Positions 1 to 10,060 of a stretch of 64,000 bases of DNA are shown here, one piece after another (position 1 is the stretch's first letter; the number at the start of each line of letters is the position of its first letter). The position numbers were made by a program, and so were the translations under genes. The notes beneath the pieces were generated by a model. It was given only the letters and a program-made list of their open reading frames with translations, ran no database searches and was not told the origin of the DNA. The DNA comes from Paenibacillus selenitireducens (GTDB lineage: Bacteria; Bacillota; Bacilli; Paenibacillales; Paenibacillaceae). The DNA is taken from contig NZ_MSZX01000013.1 in the NCBI RefSeq assembly GCF_002021565.1, positions 68,803-132,802 of the forward strand. The letters run 5' to 3'.

Positions 1-340
1 GTAAATGATTAGGATCATATGCTGTCCATGGTCCGTTATCAACCATATATTCCATCGTCTCGTCTATGCCTAGGATGACATCATTTACGTCATCTGCCGT
101 TACGTTCGGCGCTGCAGGTTGTCCTGGAATGACTTCGCTTGCGGCAGTAAACGTCAGCGTCGTTTCCTGTCCAGCTGGCACCTCTCCATTCGCCTTCACA
201 CGTACTTTGACGATGTGATCCCCACTTAGATCTGGTAAATGATTAGGATCATATGCTGTCCATGGTCCGTTATCAACCATATATTCCATCGTCTCGTCTA
301 TGCCTAGGATGACATCATTTACGTCATCTGCCGTTACGTT
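1..340. repeat. In-frame 234-bp tandem repeat in the giant surface protein
   Basis: Bases 1-106 recur almost identically at 235-340, giving a 234-bp period (78 codons). The encoded module contains VTADDVNDVILGIDETMEY. An older, diverged relative lies around 1160-1370. Near-identity at the DNA level points to recent in-frame duplication or to homogenisation. More units may continue beyond the left edge. Confidence 0.9.
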
Positions 341-3300
341 TGGTGCCGGTGGAACTGGTGTTGGTGAAGCAGGGATAGGTACACCTGTAATGATGATGTC
401 GTCTATTCGATCTGTTCCACCAGACCCTGTTGCACCGCCATTCACACTCGTTAATGAAGTATTAAGCCATCGAATGTAAAGCTCTTGTTGATTGTCTGCA
501 GCTGAAGGCAATGCATAATACGTTGCTGCACTTGGCCAAGAAGCTTTTACAATAACCGACGCACCCGGAATATCCATCCAAGTAGTCTTGTTTAGGCTAT
601 ACTGCAGTTTAAAATCTCTTGGTCCTGTGTTCGAGCCGTATTGTTTCGATGATACCAGAATATTACTATAATTCGCTGTCGTTACCGACACTGTCCAGTA
701 TTTATCAACGGTAGCATCCCAGCCCGTGGTGGAAATCGCCTGACCCGTTGAACCAGCTACATAACTTGTAGCGGCACTTGCACCTACTACTGTTATTTTT
801 CTGTTCAAATTCCCGTCAATGCCGACATGGGACATGTCGTCCTTCGTATCGAAATCCCAACTTGCTAACGTTGTCGGAGCAACGATCATATCACTAGTAA
901 CAACGACATCCGCCCAACCGGTGATCTCGTCTCCTGCAACCGAAACGATGAAAATATGTTGCGTCTGACCTACGATGATATCCGTGTCAGCTTTCAGTTC
1001 ATTCGTATAAGCTGAAGCTGATTGACCGATTGCAGGCTGCACCTGCGATCCTGCAGGACCAACTACATATTTCAACGTCCCTGCTGGAATTGTTGTTGTT
1101 TGCGTTCCAGCTACTGCACCCTTCGACCATGTAAATCCAGTAAGAAGTGGTGCTAATGCATTGAACTTCAGGACCGACTCCAGTCCCGCTGGTACGAATT
1201 CAGTGGCTTTCACCCGTACGAATACGGTGTGCTCGCCGGTTAAGTCCGGCGGACTATCCGGGGAATACAACGTCCAGCTTCCACTATCGACTTTATATTC
1301 CATTGTTGAATTTATGCCCACGATAACCTTACTCACATTATCTGCTGTTACTGCTGGTGCTGCAGGCTGCACCCCTGTTACCGTTACGTTCGCAGTCGCT
1401 TTAAACCCGCCATCAAACGTTTCAACGGTGACCGTTGCTTTACCTGGGGCAACCGGAGTCACAACCCCGTTATCAACAGTTACAACCGCCATGTCGCTTG
1501 AATTCCATGTAATGGAAGTATTGGTAGCATTCGCAGGCTGCAATGTAGGGATCAATGTCGTCGACGGATCTCCCACGGTCATATTCAGCGTATCTGTATT
1601 AAGCTGAATGCCGGTAACCGCTACAAGCGAATCCGCATTCGCTAATTCACGTGAATCACGCACACGAATGCGGTAGCCTTCGGCGAACTTGCCGGTTAAG
1701 CCCACTGCCATCAGCGTATCGCCAACCTGAAGCTTCGGTATGGCTACACCGCTTTGGTTAATAATGTAACCGTCAGTATAGACAAGAACTTCAACTCCAC
1801 TGTCGTCCGCAATGATATAAGAATTTTCATCCGGAATGGACTTCACTTTACCAATGACTTTCACTAATTGACCTTGATAAGGCTCCGACATCGCTTGCTC
1901 TGTCGTAATCTGCTTAGGCTGAAGCTGCGGTCCTGTGCCTACTTTCACGATGCTTTTATCAAACGTTGTGAACTCAAGCTCCTTATTGTTCTCAAACGTT
2001 TTTATCTTGCCATACACGCGAATCATATCGCCGTTTACTAGCGAACCGGGAGGCACTTCACTAAAGGCCATAATTCCGCCTGTTGCATCCTGCACATAAG
2101 CCGAATCATAAAAAGCAGAAGTCGTTACCGTACCTTGTATGACGACGTCTGTTCCATCTGCCAAGCCCCGTGCATCCTGTATTGGCGTAACCTTAGGCTC
2201 AAGATGTGCCAACCAATTCATTGCATTTAGAGCCAATTGATTGTTACCGGCTGTCCCCATCTGCTTATCATTAAATGCATTCATGCCCGTTACGAATACT
2301 CTGCCATTCCCAATTTGCTCTGAAGCAATAAGCGGTATGGCGGACCCTCCGGTTACTTCCGTTAGAGCAGGCCCTGAAGTTCCATTCGATTTCCAGACGT
2401 TATAGCTAGCTGCATCCGGCTTGATCTGTGTTGACTCTTGAAATGACGTTTCATTGCCTCGTGCAACAATGGTTACGGAATCACTATCCGTTAATTTGAT
2501 TTTATTACCATTCCCATCATTTTTCGCTAAGCTTGAACCACTGTAATAATCCAGTGTTGATATAAAATCCGTCAAATAATTCGCAACGGGGTTAAGATGT
2601 GCCCTTACGGAGAAATTGGATGTCAACGGTGTGCTCCAGAAGTTACCCGTTGCTGTTTCATCCATGACTCCATCGTTGTTCATTAGAATGGTTGAATGAA
2701 TCGCTTTTAGAATGCTGTTCAATCGCTGATTGTTGGCTGAAGCGCCGTAATTGCTCTTATCAGCTAGGTAGATAGATCCACCATTCGCAACATATCCTTG
2801 AATCGCTGCAATTTCCGCATCCGAATAATCCGATGCAGGATGAGAAATCATGAGAATTTTCACATTACTAAGCGCAGTACTGTCAAGAGCCGTTTTGTTC
2901 TCTACAACGGTATAGCCCTGTTGTTTAAGCAATAATGTAATTTGCTTGAAATTGTCTGCATAGGTTCCCGTATCTGTCGTCGTATTCTCATTCTTATGTG
3001 TTGCATCAATCATTACGGTGATTCCAAGCGGAGGTTTAATTGTAAACGACTGCTCGTATTTATTATCACCGAGATCATGACCATCCCCGGCTTCAAGCAC
3101 AACGATCACGGTATGCGTTCCCGCAGGCGGTGCAACCCACTTCACACCAACCGTTGTTGATTTGTTGGAAGCCAACATATCCACCACAGCATCACCAATG
3201 AAATTTACGGCATTCACATGATCATAATAGAAGTGAGCCGTAATGTTCTTCACATCAAGCGTCCCCATGTTGCTGATCCCCGCACTGATGTTAGCATCCA

Positions 3301-6300
3301 GTCCGCCAACAATGGCACCGTCATCAGCTGTCAAGCTATTTACATTTACAGATAACGGTTCAGCTTCCGACCAGATGGGAGCAGAATAAATTTGATCGCC
3401 GTCTTTTTGCGTTACTTTTACTACAAACCATTGTTGACCGCCAATAACGTTGTATGTCGGTTTCCAATTAAAAGAGGTTTGGTTACCTGATGGTGTGTAG
3501 GTATCCACAACACGTCCACCATTTGTCACCAACTCCACCTTTGCAATGTTGTCATTCGACGTTGTTTTGATATAGCTGTACTTCGGATCCGTTGCGAGTT
3601 CAAGTACCGGATCGCTGCCCTTAATATCGAATTGCAGCGATTTCGCATCCACCGTAGATCCCATATAATAGCCGTTTGCCATTACATCGAGTGTAAAGTT
3701 CGGATCTTCACTGAAATATACCCGCATTTTACGCATGGCTTCCAGCAATGATTCTTGTGTTAGCTTCTCGGCAACAATAACCGTTCTTTTCTTGGTTTGT
3801 CCCCATGTAGCATCATGGTTATCTTCACCATAAGTAGGAGCAACATGCCATCCTAGATCAAGTGCACTGAAGAATTTGGATTCCGCATTTACATAGGAAT
3901 AATGTCCAGAGCCATTGCCTACCTCAAGCAGCGTGAACAACTTGTCTACATCCTTGTTGTAAGGAATGAAATTATCAAAGGCATTCGCAGACATCGCTGG
4001 ATGATTAAATTGCGCCACGATATTATCGTAGGTTAATGTCCATGCATAATAATTTTTTAACGTATTATAGGTAGAGCCTTCTTCAACACGATCGATAAAG
4101 TTCGTCGTACCGAAAACATTCGAGTGACCCCAACTCGTTGATGTCATTTCAAACGCCGGAAACACAACAAACTTACCGTCTACCGTATTGCTTGCCGCCA
4201 AATCCTTTGTTTTTTGCCAATCTGCTCCACCTGATCGTTCCTTCATGCCCTTCCGATCGATTGAATCCTTACCGACTAGGGATGCATCGATGTCATGAGA
4301 ATGATCAGAAAATGCGAAGTAGTCATAGCCATACTTCTGTGCTTCGACTAATGCTTGTGCTGGATCACCAGCTGCATCGTGTGAAATATTGGTATGGTTA
4401 TGTGTCGTTCCTCGATAATGTATTCCTCCAACAAATCGCTTAGCGACTTCAAAATCCCATGTGTATGTGGAAGGATTACCAATTAAATCACTTGCTGTCA
4501 CAACGACGGTGTGGATTCCTTCGCTCAAATCTTCAGCCGATGTAAGCTTCACCTGCACCTGACTCTCTGAAATCGTCGTTATTGCTGCAGGAGGTGTGGA
4601 TCCATCTATCAATATAGAAACAGAATTAGCATCTACACCGCTTGGATCCGTCATAGAAACGGAGATAACAGGATGTCTCGTCTCAATCTTATCCCCATTA
4701 GCCGGGAGCTCATTGAAGAAGCTCGGTCCATCCGTATCATCCGTAATCACAATCGTTATGGGTTCACTTGCATTACCGGCTGTGAGAATTTCCTCACCGA
4801 CTTTAGCCTCAATATAGTATTGCAGCTTGCCTGCAGGCATGTCCGCATTTAATATTTTACCGTTATAGCTATCACTGCCTTGCGCAGCCTCCATAACTAC
4901 GGAACGATAATTCCCATCGTTTTCGCCTTTATAATACAAGATGACCGAATCCGCATACTTTGCCGTTGCCGTAAAGGAGGTATCCATATTGACATAGGCT
5001 TTTGTCAAAGGCGTATGATTAAATTGCAATTGGCCTTTAATGTCTTTCGCATCGCGCGGAAGCACATAATAACCGGAGGTATAAGGTGAAGCGTATTTCG
5101 CTTGTCCGACAATTCCGGTAAAATCATACGATTCTCCAAGCGTGATTGCACCGCCGCTAACTTGAATCCCCGTTGTGCCAAGGATACGAACAACGACTGC
5201 ATCCCCCGTCGATTCATCCGTAACGGTGACATCATAGTCCGTTGCCGGCGAAGAAATGCTGGTTACCTTACCTTTGAAGGTGACCAATCGGCCTTCAATC
5301 GCTTCTGCAGTACTGTATTTTTTCAAATCAGCAGCATGAATAGCATGAGCGTTGACTGCGTCTGTTTCTCCTAAATCTTCGATAGAGGAGGGAACAAATT
5401 GCTGCATTCCTGCAGCTTGAATGGATTTTCCTATTACACGAAATTTATGCCCTACCGTAATCGGAATCGGCTTCGTTCCGCCAATAATTTGAATACCGCC
5501 TGTGGCATCTTCAATATAGAAATTCGTTAGTTCACTTCCGAGCGATTGATTCGCAGCCGTTACGGTACCTTCAATCGTTGTCGAATATCCGAATTGAATC
5601 GGAATGCCATTGACGTCATTCACACGTAATCTAGCAATGGTCATCGTAGATTCCGCAGACCCAGCAGCATCCACACGTGTGTAATAGCTCTCTTTGCTTA
5701 CAACCGGCGTCGATATGGAATTCACCGAATGGGTTACATATACTGCTGAGCTATCAGCAGAATTCGTGATATTGACAATGAAGGAGCCGTCAGCCGCAGC
5801 TGCAGCTTGTCCCGCACTTGTCAACAATCCCCCATTTTCCGTATATATTTTAACCGTTGATGCAGCCGGCACAGCCTTGGCTAACCCTGTTACGGTTCCT
5901 GCTGCTCCACTCTTCACAAACGTGATATGACTTGCGTTCGGAGCCACCATGTAATCTGCGTTGCGGATGACGATTTCTTCCGGATTCGCAGGGGATGCAA
6001 CAAGGTTCATATCATAATCCTTGGCATTATTAAGGGTAGAGGTTCCACTGCCCAACCCGAACACGCCTCTTGCATCCGAACCAAACTGAGTTTTACGCAA
6101 AATGGTTCCACCGCCGATGGTGCCCGTATAAAAAGGCGCGCCCCAGCTATCTGTATTCACTTTAAAGGCAGTATTCGTCCCATCGCCATATGCAAGCAAA
6201 TCTACAATATCGGCATTTGACGACGAAGTCGGAGCAGTCGTATTTTGCGTTAGAAATAAAATTCCGCCCGCCGATGCACTTGGATTGATCGTTGTAGTCT

Positions 6301-6724
6301 GGTCCGCGGCAAGTGGAAGATCCAGACCTGTTGTTCCCTTATTGCCCGCAATAAGATAATAACCATGTGCTTTAATGATTCCCGTTAGTTTTGTAGGGGC
6401 TGATAAAGCGGCGGCAGTACCTGCGTTATAACCAAATCCCCATTTGCTATTAAAATTAATATCTTGATCTGTTGTATTATAAAGTTCAAAAAATTTCGTA
6501 TTATAAGCAGCCCCACTGTTGCCACCTTTAACATACACCTGGCTAATAACGACAGCACCACGTTCATAACCCAAGGTTCCTGCCGCTGCATTTGCCTGAG
6601 GAATGATTCCACTGTTGTTAAACACTGGCGGGGGCACAATTAGTGTAATAATTAGCGCAAATGCCAATGCTAGACTTACCCACTTCTTGTTCATCCTATT
6701 AACCTTATTCATCAAATGAATCAT
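1..6724 (-). CDS. Giant secreted multidomain PHP-type metallohydrolase (CehA/McbA-like), C-terminus outside window
   Basis: The reading frame is open from an ATG at 6724, behind a GGAGGAG site, to the window edge (about 2240 codons), so the C-terminus is missing. My reading of the domains in order: a Sec signal peptide with a hydrophobic core at about residues 15-32; a lamin-tail-like domain (about 40-150); OB-fold-like segments (about 275-540); an Ig-like segment; a PHP domain (about 765-1000) opening with the metal motif THNHTN and later DHSHDID; Ig/CARDB-like domains; a DUF4350/GATase-like segment (about 1235-1500); two further OB-like segments (about 1515-1695); a Big_2-like domain (about 1700-1780); and C-terminal Ig-like repeats. 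The PHP core suggests a phosphoesterase, possibly acting on extracellular nucleic acid or phosphoesters given the OB folds. The substrate is an inference. It is probably monocistronic. Confidence 0.85.
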   Translation of the reverse strand, partial: MIHLMNKVNRMNKKWVSLALAFALIITLIVPPPVFNNSGIIPQANAAAGTLGYERGAVVISQVYVKGGNSGAAYNTKFFELYNTTDQDINFNSKWGFGYNAGTAAALSAPTKLTGIIKAHGYYLIAGNKGTTGLDLPLAADQTTTINPSASAGGILFLTQNTTAPTSSSNADIVDLLAYGDGTNTAFKVNTDSWGAPFYTGTIGGGTILRKTQFGSDARGVFGLGSGTSTLNNAKDYDMNLVASPANPEEIVIRNADYMVAPNASHITFVKSGAAGTVTGLAKAVPAASTVKIYTENGGLLTSAGQAAAAADGSFIVNITNSADSSAVYVTHSVNSISTPVVSKESYYTRVDAAGSAESTMTIARLRVNDVNGIPIQFGYSTTIEGTVTAANQSLGSELTNFYIEDATGGIQIIGGTKPIPITVGHKFRVIGKSIQAAGMQQFVPSSIEDLGETDAVNAHAIHAADLKKYSTAEAIEGRLVTFKGKVTSISSPATDYDVTVTDESTGDAVVVRILGTTGIQVSGGAITLGESYDFTGIVGQAKYASPYTSGYYVLPRDAKDIKGQLQFNHTPLTKAYVNMDTSFTATAKYADSVILYYKGENDGNYRSVVMEAAQGSDSYNGKILNADMPAGKLQYYIEAKVGEEILTAGNASEPITIVITDDTDGPSFFNELPANGDKIETRHPVISVSMTDPSGVDANSVSILIDGSTPPAAITTISESQVQVKLTSAEDLSEGIHTVVVTASDLIGNPSTYTWDFEVAKRFVGGIHYRGTTHNHTNISHDAAGDPAQALVEAQKYGYDYFAFSDHSHDIDASLVGKDSIDRKGMKERSGGADWQKTKDLAASNTVDGKFVVFPAFEMTSTSWGHSNVFGTTNFIDRVEEGSTYNTLKNYYAWTLTYDNIVAQFNHPAMSANAFDNFIPYNKDVDKLFTLLEVGNGSGHYSYVNAESKFFSALDLGWHVAPTYGEDNHDATWGQTKKRTVIVAEKLTQESLLEAMRKMRVYFSEDPNFTLDVMANGYYMGSTVDAKSLQFDIKGSDPVLELATDPKYSYIKTTSNDNIAKVELVTNGGRVVDTYTPSGNQTSFNWKPTYNVIGGQQWFVVKVTQKDGDQIYSAPIWSEAEPLSVNVNSLTADDGAIVGGLDANISAGISNMGTLDVKNITAHFYYDHVNAVNFIGDAVVDMLASNKSTTVGVKWVAPPAGTHTVIVVLEAGDGHDLGDNKYEQSFTIKPPLGITVMIDATHKNENTTTDTGTYADNFKQITLLLKQQGYTVVENKTALDSTALSNVKILMISHPASDYSDAEIAAIQGYVANGGSIYLADKSNYGASANNQRLNSILKAIHSTILMNNDGVMDETATGNFWSTPLTSNFSVRAHLNPVANYLTDFISTLDYYSGSSLAKNDGNGNKIKLTDSDSVTIVARGNETSFQESTQIKPDAASYNVWKSNGTSGPALTEVTGGSAIPLIASEQIGNGRVFVTGMNAFNDKQMGTAGNNQLALNAMNWLAHLEPKVTPIQDARGLADGTDVVIQGTVTTSAFYDSAYVQDATGGIMAFSEVPPGSLVNGDMIRVYGKIKTFENNKELEFTTFDKSIVKVGTGPQLQPKQITTEQAMSEPYQGQLVKVIGKVKSIPDENSYIIADDSGVEVLVYTDGYIINQSGVAIPKLQVGDTLMAVGLTGKFAEGYRIRVRDSRELANADSLVAVTGIQLNTDTLNMTVGDPSTTLIPTLQPANATNTSITWNSSDMAVVTVDNGVVTPVAPGKATVTVETFDGGFKATANVTVTGVQPAAPAVTADNVSKVIVGINSTMEYKVDSGSWTLYSPDSPPDLTGEHTVFVRVKATEFVPAGLESVLKFNALAPLLTGFTWSKGAVAGTQTTTIPAGTLKYVVGPAGSQVQPAIGQSASAYTNELKADTDIIVGQTQHIFIVSVAGDEITGWADVVVTSDMIVAPTTLASWDFDTKDDMSHVGIDGNLNRKITVVGASAATSYVAGSTGQAISTTGWDATVDKYWTVSVTTANYSNILVSSKQYGSNTGPRDFKLQYSLNKTTWMDIPGASVIVKASWPSAATYYALPSAADNQQELYIRWLNTSLTSVNGGATGSGGTDRIDDIIITGVPIPASPTPVPPAPNVTADDVNDVILGIDETMEYMVDNGPWTAYDPNHLPDLSGDHIVKVRVKANGEVPAGQETTLTFTAASEVIPGQPAAPNVTADDVNDVILGIDETMEYMVDNGPWTAYDPNHL

Positions 6725-7047
6725 CTTACTCCTCCATCTTTTGTAGTACTTGCAAACAAGATATTGTTCCAACAGAAAAACAAGTAAACTATAATCTCCT
6801 TTCGACAAAATCTAGCAAATAAACTAGCAGATAGGTGAATTATATCAACGAACATTCGCGTTGGATTTATACCTTTTGTAAACGAACCCTAAATATTCCC
6901 TCCGATGTGTGTGGACTAGGTGATTAGGAATAAGGATTCTATGAGTAGTATAAAAGCGATTGCTCAACGTGCGTATTTCTATGGCCATCATGCGTATTTC
7001 GATGTAAGTTCATGCGGATGAACATACTCCCCGTAGGATCGAACACA

Positions 7048-7077
7048 TTGACATGAAATGAGGGAGTTCCGTATAAT
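7048..7077 (+). promoter_or_regulatory. SigA-type promoter of the AHSA1/arsR operon
   Basis: A perfect -35 TTGACA (7048-7053) and a perfect -10 TATAAT (7072-7077) are separated by 18 bp, placing the transcription start near 7084. The rest of the 403-bp gap 6725-7127 holds the start region of the leftward giant gene and no other gene that I can see. Confidence 0.8.
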
Positions 7078-7082
7078 ATTCA

Positions 7083-7100
7083 CGAAACCATTTGGTTTCG
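7083..7100. promoter_or_regulatory. Palindromic operator, probably for the ArsR-type repressor
   Basis: CGAAACCA-TT-TGGTTTCG has 8-bp perfect arms and starts at the predicted transcription start of the promoter at 7048-7077. Its position and symmetry suit a dimeric winged-helix repressor. The obvious candidate is the ArsR-type protein encoded second in the same operon, which would make the operon autoregulated. Confidence 0.7.
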
Positions 7101-7127
7101 AATGCAGTATAATTTGGAGGTTCCATC

Positions 7128-7559
7128 ATGACAACAAACAGTCCACAGACGTTTCCTGATATTATTAAAAAAATGATGTTTAATGCACCCATTCAAAAAG
7201 TATGGGATGCCGTATCAACCGCCGAAGGCATCGCGGCATGGTTCATGCCGAACGATTTCAAGCCGATTCTTGGCGCTACGTTCTCCATCCACTCCCCTTA
7301 CGGCGTATCCTCTTGCGAAGTACTGGAGCTGGAACCGCCGAACAAACTGGTCTTCAGTTGGGGGGAAGACTGGCTCATTACTTTTGCCTTGGAAGATCTG
7401 GAAGGGCAAACTTCCTTTACACTTATTCATGGCGGATGGTCGGATAAAGTCGCTCCGGAGACCGGTATGTCGCATTCGGTGATTCGCAATAATATGAACA
7501 ACGGCTGGGAGTCTCAAGTGCTTCCTAGACTGCAGCATTATGTCGAGGCATCCTCATGA
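7128..7559 (+). CDS. SRPBCC/AHSA1-domain protein
   Basis: This 143-residue protein is of the Aha1 C-terminal-like START superfamily. The opening (KMMFNAPIQKVWDAVSTAEG), then AAWFMPNDFKP and the closing NGWESQVLPRL are typical of this family, which binds hydrophobic ligands in a helix-grip fold. No catalytic residues can be assigned. The start ATG follows TTGGAGG. Its TGA overlaps the ATG of the following arsR-type gene (ATGA), so the two are translationally coupled. AHSA1 genes paired with ArsR-type regulators are common in Bacillota, but the ligand is usually unknown. An operator-like palindrome precedes the gene. Confidence 0.88.
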   Translation: MTTNSPQTFPDIIKKMMFNAPIQKVWDAVSTAEGIAAWFMPNDFKPILGATFSIHSPYGVSSCEVLELEPPNKLVFSWGEDWLITFALEDLEGQTSFTLIHGGWSDKVAPETGMSHSVIRNNMNNGWESQVLPRLQHYVEASS

Positions 7560-7918
7560 CTGCCTTACCGAAATACGATGTCTTTCAAGCCATAGCAGAT
7601 CCGACGCGACGAGAGCTGTTGAGCCTGCTTGCGGATCAGGATGAACTTCCGGTGACCGCGCTTAGCAACAATTTCTCCATAAGCCGCACGGCCGTATCGA
7701 AGCATTTGCATGTGTTATCGGATGCCGGATTAGTGACAGAGCGGAAGGTCGGACGCGAGACGAGGTATCGGCTGCAAGCCGCACCGCTGCAAGAATTGAA
7801 GGATTGGCTCTCTTATTACGAGCGCTTCTGGGACAATAAGTTGTCCCTATTGAAGCATCTCGTGGAAGCCGACTCCCCAGACGATGCAGCACCTAAGGGA
7901 CCTCAGAAGATGGAATGA
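7556..7918 (+). CDS. ArsR-family winged-helix transcriptional regulator
   Basis: The 120-residue protein opens DVFQAIADPTRRELLSLLAD, the hallmark start of ArsR/SdpR-like repressors, followed by a recognition region around SISRTAVSKHLHVLSDAGLV and a wing (ERKVGRETRYRL). There is no CXC-type metal site like that of ArsR/SmtB, so a non-metal signal, perhaps the ligand of the adjacent AHSA1 protein, is more likely. The gene overlaps the AHSA1 gene by 4 bp and a terminator follows. It probably represses its own operon through the palindrome at 7083-7100. Confidence 0.9.
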   Translation: MTALPKYDVFQAIADPTRRELLSLLADQDELPVTALSNNFSISRTAVSKHLHVLSDAGLVTERKVGRETRYRLQAAPLQELKDWLSYYERFWDNKLSLLKHLVEADSPDDAAPKGPQKME

Positions 7919-7930
7919 GGTTATATTACA

Positions 7931-7954
7931 AGAGAGGCGAAGTCCTCTCTTTTT
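7931..7954 (+). terminator. Intrinsic terminator of the AHSA1/arsR operon
   Basis: The stem AGAGAGG/CCTCTCT has a 6-nt loop and is followed by TTTT, 12 bp after the arsR stop codon. Confidence 0.85.
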
Positions 7955-7977
7955 GTGCTCAGAAGGGAGTATGAACA

Positions 7978-8658
7978 ATGAGAATACATATCCTCGTCGC
8001 GGACGATGATCCCCATATTCGCGAATTATTGCGTTTCATTCTAGAGAAGGAAAGCTATGTAACCCATGAGGCAGAAGACGGTGAACAAGCGACACGTATC
8101 TTGGAGAACGAGCAAGTTCATTTAGCGGTCATTGATGTGATGATGCCTGGCAAAAATGGCCTTGAGTTATGTGAAGATATTCGCAAACATCATGATTTTC
8201 CTGTAATTCTGCTGACAGCGAAAGGCGAACTGGAAGATAAGGAGAAAGGTTTCTTGTCCGGTACGGATGATTATATGGTGAAGCCCTTCGAGCCTAAGGA
8301 ACTGCTGTTCCGGATTCGTGCGTTACTGCGCAGATACCAAGTTGTATCCTCGGAGACGATCAAGCTAGGCCATACAATCATTGATCGCAAAAGCTACGAG
8401 ATTCACATGAAAGACGGCACCATAATTATTCCTTTGAAGGAATTTGAGCTGCTCTCCCAGCTCGCCAGTCAACCAGGTCGTATTTTCACCCGAGATCAGC
8501 TCTTGCAATTGATTTGGGGGGCCGATTATGAAGGAGACAGTCGAACCATTGACGTTCATATCAAGCGATTGCGGGAGCGATTCCATGAACACACGAATGA
8601 TTTCACCATCACAACCGTGCGTGGCCTAGGGTATAAACTCGAGGTATCCGGCGAATGA
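7978..8658 (+). CDS. OmpR/PhoB-family response regulator
   Basis: This 226-residue two-component regulator has a receiver domain (about 1-120) with the acidic pocket at ADDD (residues 8-11), phospho-acceptor D53 in VIDVMMPG and the conserved lysine in DYMVKPFEP. The C-terminal winged-helix DNA-binding domain (about 130-224) ends in the typical TTVRGLGYKL. An AGAAGGGAG site precedes the ATG. The TGA overlaps the ATG of the histidine kinase gene, so the two form an operon. Neighbours do not reveal the regulon. Confidence 0.93.
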   Translation: MRIHILVADDDPHIRELLRFILEKESYVTHEAEDGEQATRILENEQVHLAVIDVMMPGKNGLELCEDIRKHHDFPVILLTAKGELEDKEKGFLSGTDDYMVKPFEPKELLFRIRALLRRYQVVSSETIKLGHTIIDRKSYEIHMKDGTIIIPLKEFELLSQLASQPGRIFTRDQLLQLIWGADYEGDSRTIDVHIKRLRERFHEHTNDFTITTVRGLGYKLEVSGE

Positions 8659-10052
8659 AGACACTCTATTTTCGGATCGTCCTCACCTTCGTCCTTATCT
8701 TAATGACCAGCGGCATCCTTGCCCTATTCATGATGAACCTCTACTATATCGGCCATGTTCGCGACACCAATGAGCAGAAGATCGTAAAGATCGGACAAGA
8801 GATCCGTTCCCTGTTCGAGCAAAATCCGGATTTGGAGCTCAACAGCTATTTGACCCATATCGCTGCGCTCGGCTATCAAATATATGCGGTAGACAAAAAG
8901 CTCGAAGGGACCTATTACGGCGATCCGTTCAAAAGAAAACAATTGGATACAGCCCAAATCCAGCTTGTTCTGCAAGGCGGGATTTATCGTGGCATTCAGG
9001 ATGAAGGTCGGCTGTTGAAAGTGAATAATTATTTTGAGAATAGCCTGCGCAATAGCGTCGGTCTCCCGCTCGATGTACATGGCACCCGCTACGCGGTGTT
9101 TATCCGACCGAATCTGGAACAGCAGATTGGGGAGGTTCGAATCCTGCTTTCCCTGCTGCTCGGCTTCACGTTCCTGTTCAGCATCGTGCTCATTGTCATT
9201 TTTTCACGATTTATTGTGAAACCGATCAAGAAGCTGACGGATGCCACACATAAAATCGTTGGCGGCGATTATCGGATTGAAATGGATGTCACCCGAACGG
9301 ATGAAATCGGGAACCTTGCGCGCGATTTCACCCATATGGCGCAATCCCTTCAACAATTGGATCAGATGCGCCAGGAGTTTGTTGCGAATGTGTCGCATGA
9401 AATCCAATCGCCCCTCACATCTATTCAAGGGTTCGCTCAATCCATTCGGAATAAGCGTACCAGCCCAGAGGAGGAACAGAAGTACCTGTTGATCATTGAG
9501 GAAGAGAGCAAACGTCTATCTTCACTCAGCAAGCAGCTCTTAACCCTTGCGACACTCGACAAAGAAGAGCATGTATTGAAGCCTTCATCCTTCCGCTTGG
9601 ACGAGCAAATCCGGCAGATCCTGATTGTCACGGAATTTCAGTGGGTCGATAAACATTTGGAACTGGACCCGAATCTCATCGAAATGACGATCATAGGGGA
9701 TCAACAGCTACTCTATCAAGTCTGGTACAACCTCATTACGAACGCGATTAAATTCTCCAACCCCGGTGATTCCTTGCATATAGACATGCATGTAGATCAA
9801 CAGGACATCATCGTGAAGATTCGGGATACTGGGATCGGGATTCCGGATAACGAGCTCTCTCATATCTTCGAACGTTTTTATAAGGCTGACAAAAATCGCA
9901 ATCGCACCCGGTCTGGCAGCGGTTTGGGCTTGTCCATTGTACACAAGGTTATTACGATGCATAACGGACATATTGATGTACATAGCGAGTTAGGACAAGG
10001 GACGACGTTCATCGTTCGATTGCCTCAAGTGAAAAACACGTATGAAGCATAA
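8655..10052 (+). CDS. Membrane sensor histidine kinase (HAMP-HisKA-HATPase)
   Basis: This 465-residue partner of the preceding regulator has a membrane segment at about residues 8-30, an extracytoplasmic sensor region (about 31-160), a second membrane segment (about 162-185) and a HAMP linker (about 186-240). The HisKA phospho-acceptor is H248 in NVSHEIQSPL. An HATPase domain follows, with the N box NLITNAIKFS, the G1 box DTGIGIP and the G2 box GSGLGLSIV. The gene starts inside the regulator's stop codon (ATGA). The sensed signal is unknown. Confidence 0.93.
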   Translation: MKTLYFRIVLTFVLILMTSGILALFMMNLYYIGHVRDTNEQKIVKIGQEIRSLFEQNPDLELNSYLTHIAALGYQIYAVDKKLEGTYYGDPFKRKQLDTAQIQLVLQGGIYRGIQDEGRLLKVNNYFENSLRNSVGLPLDVHGTRYAVFIRPNLEQQIGEVRILLSLLLGFTFLFSIVLIVIFSRFIVKPIKKLTDATHKIVGGDYRIEMDVTRTDEIGNLARDFTHMAQSLQQLDQMRQEFVANVSHEIQSPLTSIQGFAQSIRNKRTSPEEEQKYLLIIEEESKRLSSLSKQLLTLATLDKEEHVLKPSSFRLDEQIRQILIVTEFQWVDKHLELDPNLIEMTIIGDQQLLYQVWYNLITNAIKFSNPGDSLHIDMHVDQQDIIVKIRDTGIGIPDNELSHIFERFYKADKNRNRTRSGSGLGLSIVHKVITMHNGHIDVHSELGQGTTFIVRLPQVKNTYEA

Positions 10053-10060
10053 TAATAACG

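Noticed and set aside
5005-5374. Several short plus- and minus-strand frames within the giant surface gene
   Set aside because: They are shadows of the continuous frame, which gives recognisable domains across the whole stretch.
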